Origin: Clostridiales bacterium
Lineage (GTDB): Bacteria > Bacillota > Clostridia > Peptostreptococcales > BM714
Length of the DNA: 8,333 nucleotides
Direction: 5' to 3'
Assembly: GCA_002869095.1 (NCBI GenBank)
Contig: PKTO01000226.1
Coordinates: 1-8,333 of the forward strand
Shown in pieces: positions 6,182 through 8,333 of this stretch (its first letter is position 1; the number at the start of each line of letters is the position of its first letter). The position numbers were made by a program, and so were the translations under genes. The notes beneath the pieces were generated by a model, which made no database searches, was not told the origin of the DNA, and saw only the letters and a program-made list of their open reading frames with translations.

Positions 6182-7417
6182 TTAAGGCTTCCTTAGTCTA
6201 AGTTTCATATCAAACAAGTCCTTTTCAATTATCAAATTCGCATTATCCTCCATTTTCTTGAAATGCGATTCCAGGCATTTCATTTCCTCTTTGCTTAGCT
6301 TGTTCCCGCCCAAGTAGGCGGAGCCATTTATAAAAGCTCTGTTTACATCGATATCATGGAGTCTTCCGATTTCGCCATGCATTGAATTCACCAGCTTGAA
6401 GCATTCTTCGTCCATTTCAAAAAGTCCCAGCTCCACAAGATATTTTACAGTCTTCCCCTTTATTCTCATCCGATGCAGCGATTCAACATCGTCCATTTCA
6501 GACAAGCGAACCGCATCGGAATAATCATTCATTACGGCTCCCACCCCAACGATCGACAAATCTTGGCCATTTTGAATTTTAGAAATCTTTCTCCTCAATT
6601 CTTCAATTCCATTGAGCTTCACAAGCGACTTGATATCCTCTGCCAGTTCTGAAATCATACGATCATGAACACTTTCAAGCCTTTCTTCAAGCCACTTTAT
6701 TTTGCACGCCTTTTTTACTTGTTGCCTTAAAACATGGCATTCTCTCAAGTCGGAATATTTTTTGAAAATCGCTTTCAAATCGTCTTCAAACAACTTAATA
6801 TTTCCACTTTTCATTATCTTGAGTATGGCTCTTATGTTTCGTATGCAAATTCTTGTTTCGTGGACAGTTTCCGCATCGGCTCCGCCTGATGCCGTTCTTT
6901 CAAGCAATGTTTCCAATTCGCCCCATTTTTCATTCAATATGCCAAGAGGATCGCACCCTGCGCAGGAAATAAGTCGGCATTCGCCTTTTTCGGCCAATCT
7001 GCACCTGGCTTTTTCGACTTCGTCTATGGCCCCGTTAAATTCCGTGTTGTGGGATAGGCAGTCGGCATCTTTAATAAGCTCCGAATACTCATCGTCTATG
7101 CGGTCTTTTTTTCTGTGGTTCCCGATTGCGCGGGCAACAATCCCAATCGTTTTTTCATCGACACCCAGCTTGGCAAGAATTTCTCTTGCTTCCTTCTTGC
7201 CCTCCTTCGCATGCTTTTTGCCCCTGTAACCGTACTTTATTCTGGCAATGTCATGAAGCCAGGCTATCAGCTTGGCTGTATTGTTGTCGAGATGCCTGAT
7301 TTCAGACAAATGCAGTATGTTTCTCTCTACATCCATGAAATGCATCTTTTCAAATTCATCTTCCGAAGCCAATTTTTCAACTGAATTCCTAAGCTGCTCA
7401 AGCTTATGACTGTCCAT
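6182..7417 (-). CDS. HD-domain/CHAD-domain fusion protein, probably polyphosphate-associated
   Basis: This 411-residue cytoplasmic protein has two recognisable parts. Residues about 30-123 form an HD-superfamily phosphohydrolase domain: H36, the H55-D56 doublet in WLHDIAR, H69, H101 in GNHRKK and D117 in KDADCLSH, a plausible metal site. Residues about 183-405 match the CHAD domain, an alpha-helical repeat with conserved histidines and basic residues: VHETRICIRNIRAILK (185-200) and LHRMRIKGKTVKYLVELG (314-331), with MHGEIGRLHDIDV (346-358) as the later conserved helix. CHAD domains are known to bind polyphosphate, which fits its place upstream of ppk. CHAD is more often joined to a CYTH triphosphatase; here an HD domain takes that position. 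The linker holds four cysteines (139, 147, 152, 155). ATG 7417 is preferred because GGGGAGGG lies 8 bases upstream; in-frame starts at 7423 and 7453 are possible. The HD substrate is unknown. Confidence 0.85.
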   Translation of the reverse strand: MDSHKLEQLRNSVEKLASEDEFEKMHFMDVERNILHLSEIRHLDNNTAKLIAWLHDIARIKYGYRGKKHAKEGKKEAREILAKLGVDEKTIGIVARAIGNHRKKDRIDDEYSELIKDADCLSHNTEFNGAIDEVEKARCRLAEKGECRLISCAGCDPLGILNEKWGELETLLERTASGGADAETVHETRICIRNIRAILKIMKSGNIKLFEDDLKAIFKKYSDLRECHVLRQQVKKACKIKWLEERLESVHDRMISELAEDIKSLVKLNGIEELRRKISKIQNGQDLSIVGVGAVMNDYSDAVRLSEMDDVESLHRMRIKGKTVKYLVELGLFEMDEECFKLVNSMHGEIGRLHDIDVNRAFINGSAYLGGNKLSKEEMKCLESHFKKMEDNANLIIEKDLFDMKLRLRKP

Positions 7418-7425
7418 TTTCATCA

Positions 7426-7433
7426 CCCTCCCC
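7426..7433 (-). promoter_or_regulatory. Ribosome binding site of the HD-CHAD gene
   Basis: GGGGAGGG on the minus strand lies 8 bases before ATG 7417 and only 2 bases before the alternative ATG at 7423. Spacing favours the 411-residue product. The longer frame from 7453 would run through this site. Confidence 0.75.
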
Positions 7434-7442
7434 AACAAGGTA

Positions 7443-7470
7443 TTTATACCCATATTGAAGAATGGGAAAA
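7443..7470 (-). promoter_or_regulatory. Tentative promoter of the polyphosphate gene cluster
   Basis: A TATAAA box (7448-7443, minus strand) matches 5 of 6 consensus bases. A poor -35 (TTTTCC, 7470-7465) lies 16 bases upstream. The box is embedded in the inverted repeat GGTAT-AA-ATACC (7450-7439), which could be an operator. The terminator just upstream shows that a promoter should exist between 7520 and 7433, but the exact site is uncertain, and this one would leave a leader of only about 19 bases. Confidence 0.3.
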
Positions 7471-7503
7471 CGAGCAGCTTCCGCCTCTATTTATGACCGT
7501 CCA

Positions 7504-7520
7504 TACGCATATGCTGCGTA
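7504..7520. repeat. Inverted repeat TACGCA-N5-TGCGTA
   Basis: Two perfect 6-base arms separated by 5 bases lie between the histidine kinase terminator and the HD-CHAD gene, touching the terminator's T-tract. It could be a regulator-binding site for the downstream cluster or a small hairpin that protects the 3' end of the kinase transcript. It is short enough that chance cannot be excluded. Confidence 0.4.
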
Positions 7521-7563
7521 AAATCAAAACAAGTCCCGCCGTCATGTTTGAGGGCGGGACTTG
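7520..7563 (-). terminator. Rho-independent terminator of the histidine kinase gene
   Basis: On the minus strand, 8 bases after the kinase stop codon, CAAGTCCCGCC (7563-7553) pairs perfectly over 11 base pairs with GGCGGGACTTG (7540-7530) across a 12-base loop. The T-rich tail TTTTGATTTT (7529-7520) follows. The GC-rich stem and U-tract make this a strong intrinsic terminator that separates the kinase transcript from the polyphosphate genes. The opposite strand has only a weaker T-rich tail. Confidence 0.93.
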
Positions 7564-7570
7564 CCGTCTT

Positions 7571-8333
7571 TTATTCTTTAGTGTTTTCATTTGGGATTTC
7601 AACCCAAAATGCAACGCCTTTTTCTGTATTTCCCACCCCATAGCTTCCTCCGTGAAGATCGACTATGGCCCTGACTATTGCCAATCCAAGCCCTGTGCCC
7701 GCTGCCGGATCAAGTCCTGAATTTCTTATCTTGTAGAAGCTTGTCCATATGTTTTCTATCTCGTTTTCCTCTATGGGACTGCCTGTGTTGTATACGCGCA
7801 GTCTGCTCCCTTCTCTTGAATTTTCAAGGGAAACTTTCACTTTGCCGCCTTCATCCGAATGCCGCAATGCGTTTGCGAGGAAGTTTGACAGTATCTGCTC
7901 CATGCGCAATGCATCTCCATAGATCATGGCTTTTTCAGGCAGGCGTGTTTCAAGGCCTACGCCCTTTTCATCAAAAAGTTTTTTCTGCCTTTCCGATGAT
8001 TCTTTCACCAACGACGCAAAATCGAACCATGCCTTGTTTATTGTAAATGTGCCCGATTCATAAGCCGAAAGGTCAAGCAAATCCTTTATAAGGGAAGCCA
8101 TCTTGTCCGACTCGTCGGAGATTATTTCCGCGTACTCTGCCATGGCTTCGGGGTCTTTGGCAATGTTGTGCCTTAGTCCGTCTGCATATGCCTGAATCAT
8201 GCTTATTGGATTCTTCAGTTCGTGGGACACGCTGGAGACAAATCTCCTGCGCATCTTCTCGAGCCTTCTCTCGCGCTCGATGTCCTCTGTAAGCTTGGCG
8301 TTGGCATCCCTCAGCCCATTCAGGGCTCCGTCA
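7571..8333 (-). CDS. Sensor histidine kinase, C-terminal part (5' end cut by window edge)
   Basis: The 253 visible residues, in frame from the window edge, form the transmitter module of a two-component kinase. It autophosphorylates on histidine using ATP and passes the phosphate to a response regulator. A charged helical linker (DIERERRLEKMRRRF) leads into the H-box FVSSVSHELKNP, whose histidine is about residue 37 of the visible part. The HATPase domain shows the N-box NFLANALRHS, a modified G1 box NTGSPIEENEI with Asn replacing the usual first Asp, the F-box segment WTSFYKI, and the G2 box GTGLGLAIV followed by HGG. The N in the G1 box also occurs in other kinases of this HisKA subgroup and need not mean inactivity. 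The sensor domain, membrane segments and any response regulator lie outside the window, so the stimulus is unknown. The terminator right after its stop argues against co-transcription with the polyphosphate genes. Confidence 0.93.
   Translation of the reverse strand, partial: DGALNGLRDANAKLTEDIERERRLEKMRRRFVSSVSHELKNPISMIQAYADGLRHNIAKDPEAMAEYAEIISDESDKMASLIKDLLDLSAYESGTFTINKAWFDFASLVKESSERQKKLFDEKGVGLETRLPEKAMIYGDALRMEQILSNFLANALRHSDEGGKVKVSLENSREGSRLRVYNTGSPIEENEIENIWTSFYKIRNSGLDPAAGTGLGLAIVRAIVDLHGGSYGVGNTEKGVAFWVEIPNENTKE

Noticed and set aside
7444..7641. Minus-strand open frame of 65 codons between the kinase and the HD-CHAD gene
   Set aside because: It overlaps the kinase C-terminus in another frame, runs through the terminator hairpin and has no family similarity or ribosome site of note.
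7571..8333. Assigning the histidine kinase as the phosphate sensor PhoR because of the adjacent polyphosphate genes
   Set aside because: Only the generic transmitter domain is visible, the sensor part and response regulator are outside the window, and a strong terminator separates it from the cluster.
1..8333. CRISPR arrays, insertion sequences, tRNA or rRNA genes
   Set aside because: No spaced direct repeats, transposase motifs, terminal inverted repeats or structural RNA signatures were seen; the window is almost fully occupied by ordinary coding genes with uniform style.

Overview
The window looks like part of a chromosome from an anaerobic, Gram-positive, clostridia-like bacterium. The DNA is moderately AT-rich, the Shine-Dalgarno sites are strong and purine-rich (AGGGAGGG, GGGGAGGG, AAAGGAGG), TTG and GTG starts appear, and there is a short clostridial-type 2[4Fe-4S] ferredoxin and a lipoprotein with a Gram-positive style lipobox. 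The phylum call is an inference from these traits; nothing in the window fixes the species. Every supported gene lies on the minus strand, so transcription runs from high to low coordinates.

Layout in transcription order. (1) 8333-7571: the C-terminal part of a sensor histidine kinase, cut by the window edge, closed by a strong intrinsic terminator at 7563-7520. (2) 7417-996: a compact inorganic-polyphosphate cluster of four genes. It contains a two-domain HD-CHAD protein, a divergent Ppx/GppA-family protein with eroded catalytic motifs, polyphosphate kinase (ppk), and a canonical Ppx/GppA exopolyphosphatase with a C-terminal HD region. The last three genes overlap or are separated by only 4 bases and are very probably translationally coupled. 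An 84-base gap separates them from the HD-CHAD gene. (3) 801-625: a 58-residue ferredoxin, about 195 bases downstream. (4) 545-1: a secreted lipoprotein of unknown function, cut by the left window edge.

Functionally, PPK would build polyphosphate from ATP and the canonical Ppx would degrade it. The HD-CHAD protein has a predicted polyphosphate-binding module joined to a predicted metal-dependent phosphohydrolase. The second Ppx-like protein keeps the overall fold markers but has lost the second phosphate-binding motif and has HE in place of HD, which suggests a binding, sensing or regulatory role rather than normal exopolyphosphatase activity. Synthesis, breakdown and two likely accessory or regulatory proteins encoded together is the most interesting feature of the window. 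The kinase, ferredoxin and lipoprotein have no demonstrated link to this module.
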